DNA from: Lewinella sp. W8
GTDB lineage: Bacteria > Bacteroidota > Bacteroidia > Chitinophagales > Saprospiraceae
Length of the DNA stretch: 64,000 nucleotides
Reading direction: 5' to 3'
Assembly (NCBI RefSeq): GCF_004375085.3
Contig: NZ_SNAQ03000003.1
Location: forward strand, 248,001 to 312,000
Shown here: in pieces, positions 8,599 to 15,798 of the stretch
Layout: every line of letters starts with the position of its first letter
How positions within the stretch are numbered: position 1 is the first letter of the stretch
Notes under the pieces: generated by a model
Told to the model about the DNA's origin: nothing
Databases searched by the model: none
The model's input: the letters and a program-made list of their open reading frames with translations, nothing else
Program-made: the position numbers and the translations under genes

Positions 8599-8816
8599 CC
8601 CCTACCACCGTCAAACTCCAATCCACGATTACTTGCCCGGAGTGTAATCATCAAGCGACCGAAACAATGCCTACCAGCGCCTGCCAGTTCTTTTACGAAT
8701 GTAAAGGTTGTGGAACCGTATTACGCCCTCACAAAGGCGATTGCTGCGTCTATTGCTCTTACGGAACCGAGGTCTGTCCACCCATGCAAGATGATGGAGG
8801 ATCTTGTTGTAAGTAG
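8595..8816 (+). CDS. GDCCVxC-motif small cysteine-rich protein
   Basis: 73 residues carrying ten cysteines. A CPEC pair (14, 17), a CKGC pair (36, 39), the signature GDCCVYCSYG (48-57) and a terminal CC make it a member of the GDCCVxC domain family. Some members of that family have selenocysteine at this motif. All positions here are ordinary Cys codons. The ATG overlaps the merTP stop by 4 bp, so translation is coupled. It is predicted to be cytoplasmic (no signal peptide) and probably binds a soft metal for hand-over or buffering. The biochemical role of the family is not established. Confidence 0.8.
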   Translation: MTPTTVKLQSTITCPECNHQATETMPTSACQFFYECKGCGTVLRPHKGDCCVYCSYGTEVCPPMQDDGGSCCK

Positions 8817-8867
8817 ATTCAACATCTCTTTCCCAACAACCTCTCTTCCTAAAGCGTTAACAGTCTA

Positions 8868-9203
8868 GTGCGACTCCTGACTCAAACACTCTCGCTATAC
8901 ATCTTCCTCCTGGCCTTCCTCCCCTGCCAAGACAATTTCTCGTTAATCCCCAACGAGGCCCCCACCTCCGTGCACGTCAATAACCCGGAGCACGACCACC
9001 CCGATTCTGAGCACGAAGACCACTGCACCCCCTTCTGTATCTGCGCTTGCTGCGGAGCCGTTCTCGACGCCCCTCCAACACTTCTCACGTTAGAAAAAGC
9101 TCAACCGCTCCCGCCCAAAGGCAACACTCAGCCCCAGGCTATCAAACACTGGAACCCCGGCATTTTTGCCGATAGCAGTTGGCACCCCCCCAGATTCGCT
9201 TAA
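8868..9203 (+). CDS. Small secreted Cys/His-rich protein (DUF6660-like, tentative)
   Basis: 111 residues with a GTG start at 8868. A signal peptide (about residues 1-20, ending AFLPCQ) could also be lipid-modified at that Cys. The mature part has an acidic His-rich run (EHDHPDSEHEDH) followed by CTPFCICACCG, then a proline-rich tail ending PRF. Small proteins of this kind are found directly upstream of CzcA/CusA genes in Bacteroidota, and the closest family name I can offer is DUF6660. The layout suggests a periplasmic metal-binding accessory feeding the RND pump encoded next. No enzyme activity is expected. Confidence 0.65.
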   Translation: MRLLTQTLSLYIFLLAFLPCQDNFSLIPNEAPTSVHVNNPEHDHPDSEHEDHCTPFCICACCGAVLDAPPTLLTLEKAQPLPPKGNTQPQAIKHWNPGIFADSSWHPPRFA

Positions 9204-9294
9204 ACCAATTCAAGGGATAACTCTGTCCCTACTCCACCCATTGGTTTAATCAATGGGCTGAACCCGCGCGCTTTACAGCCAAACTTTGTGAGAT

Positions 9295-9339
9295 CTGCCA
9301 CGTCTCCCCTCTCCCGAGGAGAGGGGCCGGGAGAGAGGG
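9295..9339 (+). repeat. 45-bp palindromic repeat element, intergenic copy
   Basis: The core CCCCTCTCC (9306-9314) and GGAGAGGGG (9318-9326) are perfect complements around CGA. The 45 bases are identical to 41306-41350 except for one base. It lies between the small Cys/His gene and the czcA fusion, 37 bp before the czcA start, so a transcript hairpin here could affect downstream expression. Confidence 0.85.
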
Positions 9340-9376
9340 CACAAGCGTACTTCAGCCCATACCCCAACAAGTTTTA

Positions 9377-12300
9377 ATGTTCGACAACATCATTGCCTAT
9401 TCCGTCCGGAATAAGCTGGTGGTCGGTTTATTCGTCCTGGCGCTCATCGCCTGGGGCGTTTACTCCCTCCGCCAAATCCCCATTGATGCCGTACCCGACA
9501 TCACCAACAATCAGGTACAGGTCATCACCTCTTCTCCCACCCTGGCTACTCAGGAAGTGGAACAATTCATCACCACCCCGGTCGAGCTCGCCCTGCAGAA
9601 CCTGCAGGACCTCGTCGAAATACGCTCCATCTCTCGCTTCGGGCTCTCCGTCGTGACGGTCGTCTTCGAGGAAAGCACCGACATCTACCTCGCCCGCCAG
9701 CTCGTCAGCGAGCATTTAGGGGAGGCGGAAGAAAATATTCCTGAAGGCCTCGGTACCCCCGAAATGTCCCCAATCTCTACCGGTCTGGGCGAAATCTACC
9801 AGTACGTCGTCCGCCCTGAACCGGGCTACGAGGATCAGTATTCGCCTACGGAACTTCGGTCTGTCCAGGATTGGATCGTCAGCCGCCAGCTCTCCGGCAT
9901 CGAAGGCGTCGTGGAAGTCAACACCATGGGCGGTTTCCTCAAACAGTACGAGGTAGCCGTCGATCCCAAATTACTCAAATCCGTCGGCGTCACCATCAAC
10001 GAGGTATTCACCGCGCTCGAGAACAGCAACGAAAACACCGGCGGCGCCTACATCGAAAAGAACCCCCGCACCTACTACATCCGTACCAACGGCATCGTCA
10101 CCGACCTGGCCGACATCCGCAAGATCGTTGTCGACGTCCGCGCCGGTCGGCCCATCCTGATCGAGGACGTGGCCACCGTCCAGTTCGGTAAAGCACCCCG
10201 CTACGGTGCCCTGGTCCGTAACGGCGAGGAAGCCGTCGGCGGTCGCGTCATGATGCTCAAGGGGGCCAACTCCGCCGCCGTGACCGAACGGGTCAAGGAG
10301 CGGGTCGTCCAGATTCAAAAGTCGCTCCCCGAAGGGGTTGTTATCGAGCCCTACCTCGTCCGTGACAAACTCGTCTCCACCGCCATCGGCACCGTCCAGA
10401 CCAACCTGATTGAGGGCGGTCTGATCGTCGTCTTCATCCTCATCCTGCTGCTCGGCAACTGGCGCGCCGGACTCATTGTCGCCTCCGTCATCCCCCTGGC
10501 CATGCTCTTTGCCATCAGCATGATGAACGTGCTCGGCATCTCCGCCAATCTCATGAGCCTCGGGGCCATCGACTTCGGCCTCATCGTCGACGGCGCGGTG
10601 ATCATCGTTGAATCCATCGTCCACCGGCTCCAGGTCGGTTTTGCCGGCAAGCAACTTTCCCAAAGCCAAATGGACAAGGAGGTAACTGGCAGTTCCATCA
10701 AAATCCGCAGCTCGGCCGCTTTCGGTGAAATCATCATCCTGATGGTCTACATCCCCATTCTTGCCCTGGTCGGCATCGAAGGGAAAATGTTCCGCCCCAT
10801 GGCCCAGACCGTCATGCTAGCCATTGCCGGGGCACTGATTCTATCGCTCACTTACGTCCCCGCCATGTCGGCCCTCTTCCTCAACAAAAAGATCACAGAC
10901 AAGCGGACCATCGCCGATCGCATCATCGGCTTTTTACAGCGACTTTATACCCCCGTTCTCCGCGCCGCCCTTCGCTTCAAAACGGCTTTCGTACTGGCTA
11001 CCATCGCCCTCTTTGCCATGAGTATCTTCGTCTTCTCCCGTATGGGCGGCGAATTCATCCCCACCCTGGAAGAAGGCGACCTGGCCATGCAACAGATCAT
11101 GCCGCCGGGCACCTCCCTCAGTCAGAGTATCGAAATGACCAAAAAGGTGCAGGACAAGCTACTCGCCGACTTCCCCGAAATGCTGGAAATCGTCACCAAC
11201 ATCGGTGCCGCCGAAATCCCCACCGACCCCATGCCCGTTGAGATCGGTGACTACACCATCGTCATGAAGCCAAAGGATGAGTGGACCACCGCAGGTAACC
11301 GTCAAGACATGTTTGAAGCGATCGAGGAATCCATGGAAGTATTCCCGGGCATCGGTCTCGAATTTTCTCAGCCCATCCAGCTTCGGTTTAACGAACTCAT
11401 GACCGGAGCTAAGGCCGACATCGCCATCAAACTCTATGGTGCGGATTTAGATGTGGCCTTCCAAAAGGCCAAGGAAGCCGAACGCATCATCTCCGGTATC
11501 CCCGGGGCCGGAACGGTAACGGTAGAGCAAACCATCGGTATGCCGCAGATCCTCGTTGATTTTAACTACCCCAAAATGGCGCAGTACGGCTTGCAAACGC
11601 GCGACATTAACCGTGTCATCGAAACCGCCTTTGCCGGAGCCACCGCTGGCACCGTTTATGAGGGGGAGCGCCGCTTCGACTTGACCGTACGACTCCAAGA
11701 AGGCAATCGCGCTGGCATCTCCGACGTTCGCAACCTCTTCATCCCACTCGAAAACGGTAGTCAGGTACCGCTCCGCGAGGTAGCCTCCGTTGAGCTCGTC
11801 GACGCGCCCATGCAAATCAGCCGCGAAAACACCAACCGACGCATCGTCATAGGTGTCAACGTAGGCGATTCTGACGTGGAAACACTCGTCCGAAACATCC
11901 AGTCCGCCCTAGACGAAAACATCGACCTCCCCGCCGGTTATTATTTCACCTACGGCGGCCAGTTCGAGAACCTCCAGGCAGCAAGCGCCCGCTTGTCCAT
12001 CGCCGTACCGGTAGCCCTGGCGCTCATCTTCATCCTGCTGTTTTTCACCTTCGGCAGCTTCTCCCAGGCCGCGCTCATCTTTGTCGCCATCCCGCTTTCC
12101 GCCATCGGCGGCATCCTCGCCCTGGAGCTGCGTGGTATGCCCTTCAGCATCTCCGCCGGCATCGGCTTCATCGCCCTCTTCGGCGTCGCGGTGCTCAACG
12201 GCATCGTCCTGATCGGCTATTTCAACCAGCTCAAAACGGAGGGCTGGGACGACGTCCGCGCCCGCATCATTGAAGGCACCACGGTCCGCCTGCGCCCCGT

Positions 12301-13708
12301 CATCATGACCGCTGCGGTAGCCTCCCTTGGTTTCCTGCCCATGGCCCTGTCCAACTCGGGCGGCGCGGAGGTACAACGGCCCTTAGCCACCGTCGTCATC
12401 GGTGGGCTGATCACCGCAACCTTTCTCACCCTCATCGTGCTGCCCATCCTTTACAGTTGGCTCGAAAACTGGAAGAAACGGCCGGGAAGCGTAGCTAAAG
12501 TAGCCGTCCTCCTACCGCTGCTGCTATGTTCTTTTGGGGCGCGGTCGCAGGTGCAAGGTGAGTTAGAGGAGCAAGGGAACCCCACCCCCATCACCCTGGA
12601 CGAAGCAGTTAACCTAGCCATCACCAGTAACCCGAACGTAGCCGCCGCCAACCGCCGGACCGAGCAAAGCCGGAGCCTCCAAAACCTCCCTTACTCCCCC
12701 GGCAACACCGACATCAGTTACCAGGGCGACGGACTGTTCCGCGAAAACGGCCAGCGCGTCAACCAACTCGCGATCGTGCAGCAGTTCGCCCATCCCGCTG
12801 GCATCCGGGCCACCAACGCAGTACAGGACGCCATCGTCCGCGCCAATGAACTCCGTGGTCAGCTCACGGCGGCAGAGCTGACCCTGGAAGTCCGCAACCG
12901 CTATTACGAGCTCCAGCAACGCGAAGCACTCTACCGTCTCTACCAGCGGTTGACGGCCACCTACGCGGAGTACTCCCGCATCGCCCTCGTCCGCGCTGAA
13001 GCCGGTGAGGCTAACCGACTCGAAGCGCTCCAGCTAAACGCCCGCCTCCGGGAACAACAGCTAATGGCCGAGCGGACTGAAATAGCCATCGCTTCCCTTC
13101 GCCAACAACTCGGCGTACTCATCGGTGCCGACGGAGAGGTGACCGCTTCCGACACCCTGACGTTGACCTCGCTACCGCCCGAACTGGACACTTCTGTCAC
13201 AACCTTGGTTGTCCAACTCGCCGAGCAGGACATCTCCGTCGCACGCACCGGCATCGAACGGACCCGCGCCGAACTCAAACCCGGCTTCCGCCTCGGTTAC
13301 TCCTTCCAACGCTACTTCGAGGGTGGCAACCTGAACGGCCTGGAAGCTGGCGTCAGTCTTCCACTATTCAACAAGGCTACCAAACGCCGTATCGAATCCC
13401 AGCAACTCGGCATAGCCGTAGCAGAATCCCAGCTGGAAGCCGCACGCTTGCGCCGTCGCGGTCAGCAACTCGCCGCCCGCGCCCAGTTACGCCAGTCCGA
13501 AGCAAGTCTGACCTACTACCGCGACCAGTTGTCCGCCGTCAACCCCGAGATCGTGCGCATTTCCCGCCTCAACTACCGGGCCGGCGAGGTCTCCTACCTC
13601 GAACTCCTTGGCGCACTTGACCTGCTGGCCGACAACCAGCTCGGCTACCTCAACGCCCTGCTGGACCACAACCAATCCGTAGCCCGGCTACAATTCCTCC
13701 ACCAATAA
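9377..13708 (+). CDS. czcA: CzcA-type RND metal efflux pump fused to a TolC-like outer-membrane factor
   Basis: 1443 residues in one uninterrupted frame. Residues 1 to about 1034 are a full-length heavy-metal RND pump with twelve membrane segments. The TM4 signature DFGLIVDGAVIIVES (about 398-412) is the HME1 type, associated with Zn/Co/Cd. From about 1037 a second hydrophobic, signal-like stretch (VAVLLPLLLCSFGARSQ) leads into a TolC/CusC-like outer-membrane factor of about 400 residues (TLDEAVNLAI onward, with coiled-coil helices rich in Arg, Glu and Ala). Such CzcA-TolC fusions are known in Bacteroidota. Whether the chain is cleaved at the internal signal or works as one polypeptide is not shown. 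The adaptor gene follows 13 bp downstream. Confidence 0.92.
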   Translation: MFDNIIAYSVRNKLVVGLFVLALIAWGVYSLRQIPIDAVPDITNNQVQVITSSPTLATQEVEQFITTPVELALQNLQDLVEIRSISRFGLSVVTVVFEESTDIYLARQLVSEHLGEAEENIPEGLGTPEMSPISTGLGEIYQYVVRPEPGYEDQYSPTELRSVQDWIVSRQLSGIEGVVEVNTMGGFLKQYEVAVDPKLLKSVGVTINEVFTALENSNENTGGAYIEKNPRTYYIRTNGIVTDLADIRKIVVDVRAGRPILIEDVATVQFGKAPRYGALVRNGEEAVGGRVMMLKGANSAAVTERVKERVVQIQKSLPEGVVIEPYLVRDKLVSTAIGTVQTNLIEGGLIVVFILILLLGNWRAGLIVASVIPLAMLFAISMMNVLGISANLMSLGAIDFGLIVDGAVIIVESIVHRLQVGFAGKQLSQSQMDKEVTGSSIKIRSSAAFGEIIILMVYIPILALVGIEGKMFRPMAQTVMLAIAGALILSLTYVPAMSALFLNKKITDKRTIADRIIGFLQRLYTPVLRAALRFKTAFVLATIALFAMSIFVFSRMGGEFIPTLEEGDLAMQQIMPPGTSLSQSIEMTKKVQDKLLADFPEMLEIVTNIGAAEIPTDPMPVEIGDYTIVMKPKDEWTTAGNRQDMFEAIEESMEVFPGIGLEFSQPIQLRFNELMTGAKADIAIKLYGADLDVAFQKAKEAERIISGIPGAGTVTVEQTIGMPQILVDFNYPKMAQYGLQTRDINRVIETAFAGATAGTVYEGERRFDLTVRLQEGNRAGISDVRNLFIPLENGSQVPLREVASVELVDAPMQISRENTNRRIVIGVNVGDSDVETLVRNIQSALDENIDLPAGYYFTYGGQFENLQAASARLSIAVPVALALIFILLFFTFGSFSQAALIFVAIPLSAIGGILALELRGMPFSISAGIGFIALFGVAVLNGIVLIGYFNQLKTEGWDDVRARIIEGTTVRLRPVIMTAAVASLGFLPMALSNSGGAEVQRPLATVVIGGLITATFLTLIVLPILYSWLENWKKRPGSVAKVAVLLPLLLCSFGARSQVQGELEEQGNPTPITLDEAVNLAITSNPNVAAANRRTEQSRSLQNLPYSPGNTDISYQGDGLFRENGQRVNQLAIVQQFAHPAGIRATNAVQDAIVRANELRGQLTAAELTLEVRNRYYELQQREALYRLYQRLTATYAEYSRIALVRAEAGEANRLEALQLNARLREQQLMAERTEIAIASLRQQLGVLIGADGEVTASDTLTLTSLPPELDTSVTTLVVQLAEQDISVARTGIERTRAELKPGFRLGYSFQRYFEGGNLNGLEAGVSLPLFNKATKRRIESQQLGIAVAESQLEAARLRRRGQQLAARAQLRQSEASLTYYRDQLSAVNPEIVRISRLNYRAGEVSYLELLGALDLLADNQLGYLNALLDHNQSVARLQFLHQ
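12537..12556 (+). repeat. Dispersed 20-bp motif, copy a (inside czcA-tolC linker)
   Basis: The sequence is gggcgcggtcgcaggtgcaa. It is the exact reverse complement of copy b at 13781-13800. It encodes GARSQVQ at the end of the internal signal-like segment. Confidence 0.8.
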
Positions 13709-13721
13709 TTCCATCGCCCCG

Positions 13722-14978
13722 ATGACAACCATAAAGCAACTAAGCACTGCCCTTCCCGCACTGCTCCTTATCCTCCTTCTTTGCACCTGCGACCGCGCCC
13801 AACCCCACGAAGAAGGGGACGGACACGACCACGACGCTCCCACCGAGAAAATGGCTTCCGATGATCACGACGGTCATGACCATGATGACGAACATGGCGA
13901 TCATGAGGAAGAAGAAGGCATTCACCTCACCACCGCCCAGATCGAAACGATGGACATCGGCTTCGGCGATTTTACCGACATCAAAATCAACGATTACGTA
14001 ACTGCGACCGGGACGATGGACCTTCCACCCAACGGCTACGCGGACGTGAGCGCCCGCGCCACTGGCTTCGTCCGCAACTCCCGAAACTACGTCGAGGGCG
14101 ACTACATCAAGCGCGGCGCCACTCTCGGCTACCTCGAAAACCCCGACTTCATCAACCACCAGCAACGCTACCTCGAACTCACGGCCGAGCTGGTTTTCCT
14201 GCGCGAGGAACTCGACCGCCAGGAAACCCTACTTGCTGCCGATGCCGGCATCCTGAAGAACGTCCAACGCCTCCGCTCCGACGTAGCTTCCAAAACAGCC
14301 CAATTGGCAGGTACCCGCCAACAACTGGAATACCTCGGCATAAGCACCGCCGACCTGACGACCGACAACATCACCAACCGCATCACCCTCTTCGCCCCCC
14401 GCTCTGGCTACATCACCACCATCGCGATGCACGACGGGATGTATGTGGAACCCGCCACCAAACTGATGGAGCTCATCGACCAGGATCACTTCCACCTCGA
14501 ACTCGACGTCTTCGAGCGCGACGTCGCCAAAATCAGCAAAGGGCAGCAACTCACCTATACCGTTCCCTCCCTCGGCCCGGGCCGCTACACGGCCGAGGTC
14601 CACGTAATCGGTAAGGAGTTCAATGAGGAAAACAAGACTGTGCGCGTCCATGCCCACCCGACCGGCGAACAACCGCCCTTCGTGCGGGGGCGCTTCGTGG
14701 AAGCTCGCATCTTCCTTACCGACCAAACCGTCCAGGCGCTCCCGGAAGAAGCCGTTTTGCGCGACGGAGAAATGGCCTATATTTTCATCGCCTCCACCGA
14801 AAGCACCGGCGACGAGGTAGAATTTGAACGTCTACCGGTCCGGGCGGGTATTACCGACAACGGATATACAGCCGTAACGCTCATCGAACCTCTACCTACA
14901 GGAATGCGCGTGGTTACGGAAGGTGCCTATTTCGTCTACGCGCAGAGCCAAGCCGGAGAATTGGAACACGAACACTAA
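13722..14978 (+). CDS. czcB: CzcB-type RND periplasmic adaptor lipoprotein
   Basis: 418 residues. The N-terminus is a lipoprotein signal (LLLILLLCTCDRAQ), followed by a long His/Asp/Glu-rich stretch (about 25-70, repeated DHDGHDHDDEHGDHEEE) that can bind divalent cations. Then come the membrane-fusion-protein domains: a barrel-sandwich half-motif (YADVSARATGFVRN), a coiled-coil hairpin (about 145-200), the returning lipoyl half (LFAPRSGYITTIAM), a beta-barrel, and a membrane-proximal domain ending in a His/Glu tail (ELEHEH). It bridges the inner-membrane RND pump and the outer-membrane factor encoded by the preceding fusion gene. Divalent metal specificity is inferred from its partner and the His-rich arm. 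Confidence 0.9.
   Translation: MTTIKQLSTALPALLLILLLCTCDRAQPHEEGDGHDHDAPTEKMASDDHDGHDHDDEHGDHEEEEGIHLTTAQIETMDIGFGDFTDIKINDYVTATGTMDLPPNGYADVSARATGFVRNSRNYVEGDYIKRGATLGYLENPDFINHQQRYLELTAELVFLREELDRQETLLAADAGILKNVQRLRSDVASKTAQLAGTRQQLEYLGISTADLTTDNITNRITLFAPRSGYITTIAMHDGMYVEPATKLMELIDQDHFHLELDVFERDVAKISKGQQLTYTVPSLGPGRYTAEVHVIGKEFNEENKTVRVHAHPTGEQPPFVRGRFVEARIFLTDQTVQALPEEAVLRDGEMAYIFIASTESTGDEVEFERLPVRAGITDNGYTAVTLIEPLPTGMRVVTEGAYFVYAQSQAGELEHEH
13781..13800 (-). repeat. Dispersed 20-bp motif, copy b (inside czcB lipobox region)
   Basis: The exact reverse complement of copy a, 1.2 kb away. On the plus strand it encodes the CTCDRAQ lipobox region. Confidence 0.8.
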
Positions 14979-14984
14979 ATCGTC

Positions 14985-15779
14985 ATGAACAAAAGTACCT
15001 ATAAAGTTACCTCCATGGACTGCTCCGCCGAGGAGCAAATGGTCCGTATGCAATTAGAGCCGCTCCCCCAGGTGGAGCGGCTCGATTTCGACTTGCCCGC
15101 CCGATTACTAACGGTCTATCACCACGACGCCGACACCCCCGTCACCCAGGCCCTCCACCAACTGGGGCTGGGCGATCAGCTCCTCAATACCGAAACTGCC
15201 GAACTTCCCCTGGCAGACGGTGATAGCGCTCAGCAGCGAAAGATTCTGTGGTGGGTGCTGGGTATCAACGCCGGCTTCTTCCTGGTCGAAATGACGTTCG
15301 GCCTGATCTCCGGTTCCATGGGCCTGGTCGCCGACTCGCTCGATATGCTGGCTGATGCTTTCGTCTACGCCCTCAGCCTGCTGGCCGTCGGTGCCGTGGC
15401 CACCCGCAAAAAACAGATCGCGGGCTACAGCGGCTATATCCAGATTGGTCTGGCCGTCTTCGGTTTCGTGGAAGTTATCCGCCGCTTCGCTGGCTATGGA
15501 GAAATCCCCAATTTTAAAACCATGATCGTCGTTGCCTCGCTGGCCCTGGTCGGTAACGCCGTCTGTCTGTGGCTGATTCAGAAAACCAAGCGCGGCGAGG
15601 CGCATATGGAAGCCAGTTACATCTTCACGTCCAATGATATCATCATCAACTTCGGCGTGATCCTGTCCGGCGTTCTCGTGTACCTCACCGCTACGCGCTG
15701 GCCGGACCTTATCGTCGGCAGTATAGTCTTTGCTGTCGTGCTGCGGGGAGCTTTTCGTATCCTGAAATTGTCCAAGTAA
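14985..15779 (+). CDS. CDF-family cation efflux protein with degenerate HMA N-terminus
   Basis: 264 residues. Residues 4-75 look like an HMA ferredoxin-like fold, but the metal loop reads MDCSAEE (Cys13 only), so the usual CxxC is lost. From residue 87 six membrane segments follow, with the CDF metal site ADSLDMLADAF (Asp117, Asp120/Asp124) in TM2 and a second acidic/asparagine site (FTSNDIIINF) in TM5. CDF proteins exchange a divalent cation for protons, exporting Zn, Cd or Co from the cytoplasm to the periplasm. The gene lies 6 bp after czcB. The cytoplasmic C-terminal CDF domain is absent or very short, so this is a compact member. Confidence 0.82.
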   Translation: MNKSTYKVTSMDCSAEEQMVRMQLEPLPQVERLDFDLPARLLTVYHHDADTPVTQALHQLGLGDQLLNTETAELPLADGDSAQQRKILWWVLGINAGFFLVEMTFGLISGSMGLVADSLDMLADAFVYALSLLAVGAVATRKKQIAGYSGYIQIGLAVFGFVEVIRRFAGYGEIPNFKTMIVVASLALVGNAVCLWLIQKTKRGEAHMEASYIFTSNDIIINFGVILSGVLVYLTATRWPDLIVGSIVFAVVLRGAFRILKLSK

Positions 15780-15798
15780 TTTTTCTAATTCTACCACC

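Noticed and set aside
8738-8757. Possible selenocysteine at the GDCCVxC motif
   Set aside because: All relevant codons are TGC or TGT, and there is no in-frame TGA before the natural stop. This is a plain cysteine member.
9971-10669. Long open frame of 232 codons on the minus strand opposite czcA
   Set aside because: Its Asp/Gly/Val-rich composition is the antisense shadow of a GC-rich membrane-protein gene, and no family signature is present. The same applies to other long antisense frames opposite the RND, ATPase and giant genes.
12470-12560. Possible sequencing frameshift joining separate czcA and tolC genes
   Set aside because: The frame is continuous through the linker without any stop, and CzcA-TolC fusions of this length are known in Bacteroidota.
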